From Lineus longissimus (lineage: Eukaryota > Nemertea > Pilidiophora > Heteronemertea > Lineidae), in assembly GCF_910592395.1 (NCBI RefSeq), contig NC_088322.1, forward strand, positions 3,536,001-3,600,000: DNA of 64,000 bases, read 5' to 3'. The position numbers and the translations under genes were made by a program. The notes beneath the pieces are model-generated. The model searched no databases, was not told where the DNA came from, and worked only from the letters and a program-made list of their open reading frames with translations. Below are positions 41,901 through 50,387 of the stretch, piece by piece (position 1 is the stretch's first letter; the number at the start of each line of letters is the position of its first letter).

Positions 41901-42854
41901 GTATTTTTTTGCATTTCAGGAAGTTAAAACTTTTCAATATTTTCACTCACCAGATCACTCAAAATTGTTTTCACTTGTATTTTTCAGCCTGGAAATAGCT
42001 GGCTAAACAACTCGAAGAGATTTAGCGTCATGCCATGCCGTGTTACACTCAACAATGACATCAAGGATACCATCTTCAAACACTGGGTGCTCCTGATCGC
42101 CGATTCCAAACACAAGGAGATCAGGATATTCGACAGCCTCCTCAACGATACGTCATCTTGGATTTACCCGTTACTTCGAAAACACACCGCTTACGATCTG
42201 TCTGGTTGGAAACTCAGACCCCATGCAGATCAGGATTATTATCTCTTCCGCCAACACGACGGTCACTCATGTGGAGTTTATGTGGCCATGAACTCTGACT
42301 GTTTCATGCGATTCAAGAAGCATGGCGAAAACGTTTCCGAAATTCGAAAGGACTTGTCATACCTTGTGGAATACAAGAAACAAAAGTTTGTGGGCTACAT
42401 GAAACGGGTCACCATCACTGACCCCACGAAACTCACAACTCAAACCTGTTCTATGAAATCTAGCGGAGTTGGACCACGCCACCCGCAAGCACCACGCAAG
42501 GAGATATCGAACTGTGTTGTTGCGAATGACAGTGATAGTGACAGTGATGACGATTGTGTCTTTATTTCTGAGACAAAGTCCGAATCAGACTGCGAATCGT
42601 CTTCTCCGAAAAAGGCAAATCCACCTGAACTATTGGACGACAGTGATAACGAATCAGTGCCTGAGTTAACACTCACGCCACCACCCTCTCCTATGGGTGT
42701 TCCTCTCAATTTGCAAGCCGACGAACTGCCTGACATTCTTCCCATTAAAACCAAAAGGAATAAACTTGCTAAGCGAAAGTGCACAGACTGTCCTCCAACC
42801 CCTGTGGTTGAAAAGAAACCAAAAACGTGTAAAAAATTACTTTGTGTTGTGTGA
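38996..42854 (+). CDS. Three-exon protein with C-terminal Ulp1/SENP-like (C48) cysteine protease domain
   Basis: Exons 38996-41411, 41536-41783 and 41988-42854 join in frame through consensus borders (TTCAG/GTAATT to TTTTCAG/A; TTCAAG/GTAAAT to TTTTTCAG/C), giving about 1176 residues. Residues 1-230 are a basic, folded-looking domain shared with the duplicated cassette (EYYTGFT, HLHSST). Residues 240-800 are Pro/Gln/Glu-rich and disordered. From about 830 comes the C48 domain, with catalytic His in HWVLLI (about 920), Asp in IFDSLL (about 937), oxyanion Gln in FRQHDG (about 977) and Cys in HSCGVYVA (about 983). All four are present in the right order, so an active SUMO/Ub-like protease is likely. 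The tail is acidic with VFIS followed by Glu/Ser (SIM-like) and ends in Lys-rich sequence. Confidence 0.88.
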
Positions 42855-42907
42855 AATAGTGTTATTCAGCAGTACGTATTGAACTCTGACTTTGAAGTCA
42901 AATATAC

Positions 42908-43414
42908 CTAAAGTCTATTTCCCAGCAGAGTAAAGCGGCAAACTGCCCCACAAAGGCTATTACCCACAGGAATGTAGTGATTAAAAAAAAAACTGTGCAC
43001 CAGCCGCCGAACTACAGAGCGAACAAAAGAGTCATATCTGATATTGGATGGAGCACGTTCTTCTTTCATCATCTTTTTCTTCTTCCTTGGGGTGACCAGT
43101 TTCCCTGTCTCCTTCTTCTCCTTCCTGGCCTTCCACACTGATGACGCACCAACACCACAGGCTTCAGCAGTTGTCTGAACACATCTTTCTACTGTCAACT
43201 TCGGGTTTTTCTTCTTGAAAAAGTCCAACACATTCAAAATGATTTCTTTCTGCGTGCTCTTAAAAGTAGCTCCTGACTTGTGTTTAACAGGTCCCCGAGA
43301 TGGCCCTGGCTCCTCATCATCATCATGGGGTAAACCAGGGGTAGGGAGTACATAGAATAACAAAAGAAAACCAAGGAAAAACATCTTCAAGAACAAAGGT
43401 ATACTTGACTTCAC
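42908..43414 (-). pseudogene. Remnant N-terminus of a DDE transposase
   Basis: The frame contains STQKEIILNVLDFFKKKNPK, then a helix-turn-helix-like ACGVGASSVWKARKEKKETG, a Lys patch, and YDSFVRSVVRRLVHSFFF. This layout is typical of the N-terminal DNA-binding region of animal DDE transposases of the Tc1/IS630 group. The catalytic domain is absent. It lies entirely within the element at 42911-43763 and overlaps its left end. Confidence 0.6.
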
Positions 43415-43763
43415 AATGGTGAATGAGAAACTTCAGTGTCTCAACAAAAACACATGGCTAAACCAGGAAATTACCAAGAATCAGGAGGAAAATCCATCTT
43501 CCTGAGTGACGTCAGCTGTTTCCATGCAGTAAGATACCCTGTTCTCAAATCATTGAAAAATCTTAAGAACTTGACCAACTGCATTCTACAGATTTACACA
43601 TAGTCATGCATGCAACCCCTAAATAAGAAGTGTGCTAAAATTTCGAAAAAGGGTATATGGCTACCTGAGACCTGGGAAGCCTGGCTGGCAGTCAGCTAAG
43701 CAGGATATTTTATTAATTGGCTGAGTTTGAAGATGCCGCTTTACTCTGCTGGGAAATAGACTT
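42911..43763 (-). mobile_element. 853-bp internally deleted DNA transposon
   Basis: Perfect 30-bp terminal inverted repeats lie at 42911-42940 (starting AAGTCTATTTCCCAGCAGAG) and 43734-43763. TA dinucleotides directly outside both ends fit a TA target duplication (Tc1/mariner-IS630 type). The only coding remnant is a transposase N-terminus. It landed 57 nt after the stop of the Ulp1-like gene, in its 3' region. Candidate polyadenylation signals (AATAAA near 43843) lie on the far side. Confidence 0.88.
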
Positions 43764-43948
43764 TATTTTATTACCCTTCATGTTGATACTAACATACTCC
43801 TGCCATTTCGAAATTCTGTGTTGAGTGCCAACATCAATGATAATAAATATTACTGTAAATAATTGTGGTGCATATGTATAATGAAAATGATGTGAATTGT
43901 AATAAATTGTATTAGAGTAACCATCTGTGTAGTATTCGTTCTGGTTCC

Positions 43949-45266
43949 AGTGTGCTCCCGATGTGTGAAAAATTCAGAGTCCAGATTTGTTGAGTTAATT
44001 TCGGTGAATTTCTAAGTCCAGATTTGTTCAGTTAATTTTCGCCAAAATTAACTCAACCACAGAACAAATTCCTATCTGAAATTTTCCAAGTCCACAGTTG
44101 TTCAGTTAATATTGGCGAAAAATAACTGAACTACTACAGAACAAATATCTGGGTGAAATTTTCAAAGTACAGATTTGTTTTAATTTTCACCAAAGTTCCG
44201 AAAGCACTACAAGACATGGAATTTCACTTCCAACTTCCGCTGATTTATGGAAAGTTAGAATATGAGTTTTCACAACTTCCTGTTCGTGTACTATTTTTCA
44301 AGAGAGGATCCAAATCGACCATATGGATCCCCCCTTGAAAATGAAATTTGAAGCGGAAGTTAGTGATTTCCCATACATTTTTCGCCAAAAATTGGCCTAA
44401 CTTCCGTTTCAAATACCACTTTTAAGACCAATTTTTCAAATATGGTCCGTGCCTTTATGCCTAGCAAAAACACACACCTACGAGGAAGTTAGGATAGAGG
44501 CATCAATACAGGAAGTTAGAAGAAATGCAAAATAAATGTAATATAATATAGAAAATACATTTTATTCGGATTCAGATACTTCGAAAACATACATCATATA
44601 TTTCTTCTTTTTCTTGGGAGAAGATTTCGAACAGTTACAATTACATTCACAACCAGAGTCATTTTTTGAATTTGTTCTTTTTACTCCTCGTGGTTCATTT
44701 TCAGTGTCTTTGTCATTTTCAGAGTCTGTTTGAGTAGCCATTGAAACCATGACTGGTTTAGACGGAGTAGATAGAGTAACAGGCACAACACGCTCAACAT
44801 GCACAGGTTCATGCTGCACAGTGTCATTGGAAGATGTAGCGTTGTAGTCCGTGGTATAAGAATGTTCAGAGTGCTCAGAGTCAGAATCGCGCACACTAAT
44901 CACAGAAAGTTTGTTGTTGACAGGTTTATCCAAACAATTTGAATAGTTATTTCTTTTTGGAACATTGACTGTTTTATATTTTGGAATAACAAAATTCGTA
45001 AATCCTGTGTAATACTGCGAAGCATGTTCTCTAATTGCAATCATGGTAAGTAAGACACTCTTACCTGTGCGTTCATGAATTTCACTTGACATTTTTTCGC
45101 TCAAGTACTTGGCGACAATAGGCAGTTCACTAGTTAGCAAAACGATCAGACCTGAAAATATGAAAAATTTTAGTTTCGTGAAAACGTCAAATTTCAATCC
45201 CTGATGGCATGTCATTTTCAACTTACAAGTAGCGCGCAGCGAAAAAGACTTGACATCTCAAATCAC
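43949..45266 (-). repeat. Duplicated cassette, copy 4 (inverted, nearly full length)
   Basis: It is the reverse complement of copy 1 and also shares the 3' extension of copies 2 and 3 (E2F/MYB-like palindromes to CAGTGTGCTCCCGATG). It contains the stem-loop at 44295-44341 and the ETS sites. At the coding end it retains the splice-acceptor region and the ATGTGATTTGAGATGTC start of the shared block. Confidence 0.85.
44562..45215 (-). pseudogene. Orphan 3' exon, inverted paralogue of the 15.2-kb frame
   Basis: From the ATG complement at 45213-45215 this encodes the same protein as the copy at 15234, minus seven residues (a 21-nt in-frame deletion removing ELHSSTK). The acceptor-like TTTTCAG is preserved upstream of the homologous part, again without an upstream exon. 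The SIM-like VISV-RDSDSE and the CxCxC/poly-Lys end are intact. There is no protease domain. Confidence 0.6.
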
Positions 45267-45535
45267 ATGTTTGACATTTGTAATGACATGATGTCTCTAT
45301 TGGCAGCCCATCATTACATGTCACTCTGAAGGCATGACATACCTTTTTTCAAGTGGCAGCCTATCATTGTAAGCTGTCATAGGAGACGTGATTCGAGTCA
45401 GTCTGACCAACTCTCATACTCCGAACGACACTCATTCTGGATGGAGTGTCACTTGAAATGTACAAATGGACTTAGAAAATTTTTTGAAAATAATGAAAAA
45501 TGGAAATTCGTGATTTTGTATATAATTCAATTTTA
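45267..45535. other. Short intergenic stretch, little recognised
   Basis: Imperfect inverted TGACAT/ATGTCA words repeat near 45250-45400. A GGACTTAGAAAA motif lies near 45470. A minus-strand AATAAAATTGAA near 45530 is the likely polyadenylation signal of the 515-aa gene. Confidence 0.4.
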
Positions 45536-47083
45536 TTAGTTTATCGATAGCTTTGTAACAAGTACTTTGTAACTTTTCGACATAAATACCTTCTTGTTAC
45601 CATTGCATGCAATAAATTTATTATCCATCATATATACAGTGTTTTTGTTCATTTTTATACAGTCTTTTCCAGCACCGTTCCAATCGGCTTTCACTTGCTC
45701 GTCATTTGTCGGGTCAAACCGGTCCATGTATCCGATAGCCCACTGGTGACCTTCTCCATATGGTTGAAGAATGTTGAAAAGGGTCAACCAACACACAAAC
45801 ATTGTTATTCTGGAGAACAAGAGTCTCATTTTGTAGGCATTTTCTTTGTCGCTGTTATTCTCACCAGTCATCAAGTTTGATGGTTTGGGTTCACACTTGT
45901 CATTTTTCGCTTCTATTTCACGGATAATTCGCAGACAGTCATCAGATCCTGTGATACCTTCAAAATTTTTCATAGTGTTCATAGAGGAAAGGTATTTGAT
46001 GCTGGACGTGTTAAGACCCATAATCGTATTGAAAGTCACGTCGAACAGCGGCGAAGAGTCAGTTCCCGTGAGAACAAATCTTTCTGAGAAACATAGTTGG
46101 TGGACGTGTCTCATAATTACACACAAGTGACTTTCTAGCGATACGGGCTTTGCACTCATACGGAATTCGACGTTTCTGATGCATTTATCCTGTTGTTCAT
46201 CGGTCATAAGCGCGTCTATGTCTATCAGAGTAACATCTTCACGTTCCATAAATTCTCTGTACATTCGATTCGTCAGATATGGCTGTAAAAGACATAAATT
46301 GGCTTCGGAAAACAATTTCTCGACGTTCGCTGTTCTCGGACAATAGGCGGCTATTTGATTTGCTCGGAATTTCGCAAAACGATCCGAATTTGCTGTTTGG
46401 ACATTTTCATTCATTGCATGGTTCGTTCTAATTCGATTTATCATAGCATTCAACTGATCAGTTTTAACACTATCATTTTGACACATTTCATCTGTTATGG
46501 TGTCCGATGGCGTTGTTTTTTCATCATTGTTTCCTAAGTCAGGTCTGTAGAAGTCATCGTTGAACACACCCATGACATTGCAAACAACATCAGGGGTGAG
46601 CGCGCCCATAGAATTAATCCACAGGGCATTGGCTAGCGTTTTATTACACCATTTTTTATCATCATCTAATGAAGTTGCTTTTTTGGACGTTGCTGCAGCG
46701 GCCACTTCTGTCGAAACTCCGATTTCGTGCGTTGCTTTGATTATAGCACTTATGCTACCTGGTCGCAGTGCCAAGCACGTGAGATTTTGTTTGTTTATAA
46801 GCACGTTCGGATCATTGGTCTGCATAAAACGTTCAATTCTCGAATGCAAATCCTTTATGGCATTTACACTTTCCATACCACAAACCGCTGCACCACTTCC
46901 AACATTCGACGTGTTTGTATTTCGCGTAAAACGCACACTTTCTTTCATCATAGAATTCATGAGAGTCCTATCGTCCACATCCTCTTCAAATCCTGGCATC
47001 GAGCCAACAGTCATTTGCGATTTCTGGTATTCCTTGAATCGCATCAACATTTCGATATCGGATCCGGTAAAAAGTGAATTCAT
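45536..47083 (-). CDS. 515-aa structural-type protein, unknown
   Basis: ATG at 47081-47083, 18 nt after the stop of the 696-aa gene on the same strand, so the two are probably one transcription unit. The sequence looks globular throughout (mixed helix and strand, several Cys, no low-complexity tract, no signal peptide). A hydrophobic stretch near residue 425 (LFSRITMFVCWLTLFNIL) could be a buried helix or a membrane span. This fits a capsid or capsid-associated protein, but I recognise no family. Confidence 0.8.
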   Translation of the reverse strand: MNSLFTGSDIEMLMRFKEYQKSQMTVGSMPGFEEDVDDRTLMNSMMKESVRFTRNTNTSNVGSGAAVCGMESVNAIKDLHSRIERFMQTNDPNVLINKQNLTCLALRPGSISAIIKATHEIGVSTEVAAAATSKKATSLDDDKKWCNKTLANALWINSMGALTPDVVCNVMGVFNDDFYRPDLGNNDEKTTPSDTITDEMCQNDSVKTDQLNAMINRIRTNHAMNENVQTANSDRFAKFRANQIAAYCPRTANVEKLFSEANLCLLQPYLTNRMYREFMEREDVTLIDIDALMTDEQQDKCIRNVEFRMSAKPVSLESHLCVIMRHVHQLCFSERFVLTGTDSSPLFDVTFNTIMGLNTSSIKYLSSMNTMKNFEGITGSDDCLRIIREIEAKNDKCEPKPSNLMTGENNSDKENAYKMRLLFSRITMFVCWLTLFNILQPYGEGHQWAIGYMDRFDPTNDEQVKADWNGAGKDCIKMNKNTVYMMDNKFIACNGNKKVFMSKSYKVLVTKLSIN

Positions 47084-47101
47084 GATTGACTGGTGCTTTG
47101 A

Positions 47102-49192
47102 TTATTCCTCCTCTTCTTCGCAGCGTAGTGAATTGTCGATAAAACACCCGTTTCCAAATATGATATCAACCAATCGCATCAGAAATGCATTGTTTATATC
47201 GGCGACTGACTGGCATAAATATAAGTTAAAGGCCGTGTCCACGCGCAGCAAACAGTAATTTTTATGAGTAGGTGCCGTACTCATTTTCGCATTGACAAAG
47301 GTATCATTGGCAGTTTTTGCTTCGTTTAAGCCGTGTTTGGTCCTTTTCATGTTTTTCGTGCTGTACTTTAGATCGCTTTTCTCCAAAACTGTTTGCGCTG
47401 TCTCTTTTTCGACCGTACAAGCGATACGGAGCGTTGCTTTGTCCACTAGGGGTAGTAGTGATTCGAACTGATCGTCACCGCAATGATGTGCAGCGTGCTC
47501 GTCGTCCTTCATTTCAACGTCATCGCCATCTTCGCCATTTTCTTCAGCAATATTGAGGTCTTTGAGACTCTTTACCAACACGTCTTCAACACCCTCGTAG
47601 GCAACACCACCGAAAATCAACTTTGCATACTTCGTTATGAGTTCGAGTTTATGTTTTTGCGATGCTTTCCCCGATACTTGCACCACACGCAGAATATCTT
47701 GCATGAAATCGGCAAATACTGCTGCTTGAAATATATCGTTGATAAATTCCAATACTCGATCAGGTATGCTTTTCAATTCGTGAGTACTAAACAACGGTGG
47801 GTAAAGGTATGCTTCCGGTGTCACACATTCGCCGTCCAAGGAGAAAATCCTAGTTACACCCATACACGTGAACCACACTTTTCGATCGGTACCGTCCATG
47901 TGGAAGAGGTATTCCAGTTTCGATGAGGTTTGTTCTGCATTTGATAGTGTCCTGTTGGTATTTCTTTCCAAAATGAACACACCACGTTTGGCATCGGTTA
48001 GAATAAGGTCATCTTCCACTTGTACAATATTTTCGCTGCCAGGAACTTTGGATAAAAGGAATTTTATCACTTCGCGCACAACAGACTCGTGTCTCATCCA
48101 GGAATTGACCCACACCTTTTCCACGCGGTTCATTGTGAATGGGAAAATCAACCATGGAAATTTCTTCACTCTATAACACTGAAGTGATTTCCTATTCTGT
48201 TTTCCCTTTCTTGTGTCGAATGTAATTTTCGGCATGTTGGTATTTTTCATAACATTTCTGTGTGATTGTCCTTTCCTGCCGCTGCTATTGCTGCTGGTAG
48301 TGGTATTAGAGTATTTTCCACTTTCCGATATATGTTTCCTTTTTCTCATTGGACCGAGCATTATATTATCCAATTCGGTTTCAGTGTCCTCGGAGTCTTC
48401 GCTGTTTTCATTTTCCGCTTTAGCAGCCGCAGAAGATGACGTGTGTTTGGTGCGTGTTTCTGTTTCAATACTATTAAGAACGTGTTTTACGAATTTGATG
48501 GTTTCTGTCTTCTTTTTACCCTTTTCGTCAAGAGAATCCATTTTAGCAAGGGATTCGTGTAAGTGTGTCATTTCCAGAGTATTTATCCAACACAGCATGT
48601 TCGTATTACGGCACTCGTGCCACCATTCGAGAGGATTTGGATCGAAAAACACGTGTGGACCATATCGGAGTATGTCTTCGCTGTTTTTTATCACAGTAAA
48701 TAAGAAATTGCGACTTTCGACGGTTGTCAATTCACTAGTGTATGAATCGTAGTGGAAATTTTTAGCCATCTGTTTCCATTTCATTTTCTTCGCAAATTTT
48801 TTGAACTGTTTGCGCGATGTGAGTCGTATAAGAACCAAAACACCAGGTTTTTGATAGAGTTCTAACATTTTAGCTGTTGACAATTCGTCAGAGTCAAAAC
48901 TGAACAAATCCATGTTCAACCGATATATTTGCATATTTTCGCTAATTTTACTACTTTTAGTTATATCTTCTTCTTGTAACCGATGAGCTTCTACGTTCAT
49001 TTTAAACACATGACTGGACAAGTTCTTTTTCTTAATCTTCGATCTTACAGGCTTAGCTTTGCCATTTTCATCAGCATCGTCTACTGGCGCACTTTGGAAT
49101 TCGAAATCTTCGCCGTATTTCTCTACAACACATCCTTTGAAGACGTCATACTTCGATATGGTCATATCGGTTTCAACATTATACAAAAACAT
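47102..49192 (-). CDS. 696-aa protein, unknown, nuclear-type
   Basis: The frame is open to 49216, but the first ATG is at 49190-49192. ETS-type sites (CCACTTCCGC near 49213 and CTAACTTCCTG near 49243) lie just upstream. A basic KSKIKKK stretch occurs early. Residues about 250-310 are Ser/Glu/Asp-rich with a basic MRKRKH patch. The flanking parts look folded. The C-terminus ends in a run of Glu. Size is in the range of herpesvirus portal or tegument proteins, but there is no motif evidence for either. Confidence 0.8.
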   Translation of the reverse strand: MFLYNVETDMTISKYDVFKGCVVEKYGEDFEFQSAPVDDADENGKAKPVRSKIKKKNLSSHVFKMNVEAHRLQEEDITKSSKISENMQIYRLNMDLFSFDSDELSTAKMLELYQKPGVLVLIRLTSRKQFKKFAKKMKWKQMAKNFHYDSYTSELTTVESRNFLFTVIKNSEDILRYGPHVFFDPNPLEWWHECRNTNMLCWINTLEMTHLHESLAKMDSLDEKGKKKTETIKFVKHVLNSIETETRTKHTSSSAAAKAENENSEDSEDTETELDNIMLGPMRKRKHISESGKYSNTTTSSNSSGRKGQSHRNVMKNTNMPKITFDTRKGKQNRKSLQCYRVKKFPWLIFPFTMNRVEKVWVNSWMRHESVVREVIKFLLSKVPGSENIVQVEDDLILTDAKRGVFILERNTNRTLSNAEQTSSKLEYLFHMDGTDRKVWFTCMGVTRIFSLDGECVTPEAYLYPPLFSTHELKSIPDRVLEFINDIFQAAVFADFMQDILRVVQVSGKASQKHKLELITKYAKLIFGGVAYEGVEDVLVKSLKDLNIAEENGEDGDDVEMKDDEHAAHHCGDDQFESLLPLVDKATLRIACTVEKETAQTVLEKSDLKYSTKNMKRTKHGLNEAKTANDTFVNAKMSTAPTHKNYCLLRVDTAFNLYLCQSVADINNAFLMRLVDIIFGNGCFIDNSLRCEEEEE

Positions 49193-49295
49193 TTCGAAAA
49201 TTTTCAAAGTCCCCACTTCCGCTTCAGAGCCTGTTTTTTTTCCTAACTTCCTGTTCGTGGATCAGTTTCAGAAATTGTAGGTTTAAATGATTAAA

Positions 49296-50354
49296 TCACT
49301 GAACATTGCCAAACTGTGTTATCAGTGGTGATGGTGCTGTCCGTTTTGAACGTATTGGACGAGATTTTTCAGTTTTATTAACATTAGGGAGTTTTGTTGT
49401 TGATATTGTTGCACTTTGGTTAGTTTCGGACATGTACGAACTGCCCGCACTCGACATGGTACGAATGCTGGCGTCTGGTACACTTGGCAAACGTACCTTT
49501 TTTCCATATCCCATATCGATCATGTAGCCACTTCGAATTTCTTGCCTATCAATGTCTGATTGATCTGCATGTGACTCGGTTTCGGACTCAACACTTGCAC
49601 CGTTGCATTCATCAATGGTCATGGCTGCATCGTTGTCAATTTTGGTCATATGTTGCTTCCCTGCCTGACATACTTGTGTAATGGCCAGTTTTTTATTTCT
49701 ATCGTATACAATTTGGCCGATTTTCTGACTCGTGTGCTGTAGGTTATTCGAAATGGGTAACAATTTGTTTAGAACCATTTCAAATTCTGCAAACCAGAGC
49801 TCCTTGCCCCTAGCGGTAAATTGCTCATCCACTGTTACAGCAGCAGCACCAGTACCGTTGGCATTTCCACCCGTTTTTTCACGCTGTTGTTTATCAGAGG
49901 CATGATGTAGTTTTTCTACCGTTGTATAATTTTGCCAACACTCTATCAGTCTGTAGTAGTCCTTTTCCGATTCCAATTTTTTGGTGGCTAGTAGTTTTAC
50001 GTATTCAACTGCTTCCCTGTGGTTTTTCTTCATTTCCCGCAGTACTTTGTATACATTTGTGAGGTAGATTTGAGATTTTGCCATGTCCATTGCTTGAATA
50101 CGGATGATTTTCTCCCTCGTGGGATCTGTGAGTAAAATCGATCTCAAATCACCACGAGTAGGATAGGCATCTTCCTCGTGGTAATCGTATCCTACATCCG
50201 CTTCCTCATCTGATTGCGATGAATTCGAATTAGCTGTATTGCTGTTATACGGATTGAACCATTCGTATGAATCGGCCAATGTTTGTAAATGTGCCTCGTC
50301 GAACGAATTTCTCATATTTGAGAGCCACCTCACGATAGAATTCAGTACATCCAT
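49296..50354 (-). CDS. 352-aa protein, unknown
   Basis: The first ATG is at 50352-50354, 33 bp from the ATG of the rightward 924-aa gene. The upstream open frame overlaps that gene and is shadow. Residues 1-60 look helical. An acidic Asn/Ser stretch follows, then a long helical region (LREMKKNHREAVEYVKLLATKKLE) that may form a coiled coil. The C-terminal 100 residues are Ser/Thr/Arg-rich and disordered. No family is recognised. Confidence 0.75.
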   Translation of the reverse strand: MDVLNSIVRWLSNMRNSFDEAHLQTLADSYEWFNPYNSNTANSNSSQSDEEADVGYDYHEEDAYPTRGDLRSILLTDPTREKIIRIQAMDMAKSQIYLTNVYKVLREMKKNHREAVEYVKLLATKKLESEKDYYRLIECWQNYTTVEKLHHASDKQQREKTGGNANGTGAAAVTVDEQFTARGKELWFAEFEMVLNKLLPISNNLQHTSQKIGQIVYDRNKKLAITQVCQAGKQHMTKIDNDAAMTIDECNGASVESETESHADQSDIDRQEIRSGYMIDMGYGKKVRLPSVPDASIRTMSSAGSSYMSETNQSATISTTKLPNVNKTEKSRPIRSKRTAPSPLITQFGNVQ

Positions 50355-50387
50355 ATTTCCTATATCGGACGTACGGACAGTGTCAAA

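Noticed and set aside
42908-43414. Viral membrane protein suggested by a hydrophobic N-terminus
   Set aside because: The hydrophobic start is outside the transposase-like part, and the whole frame lies in a transposon with matching inverted ends.
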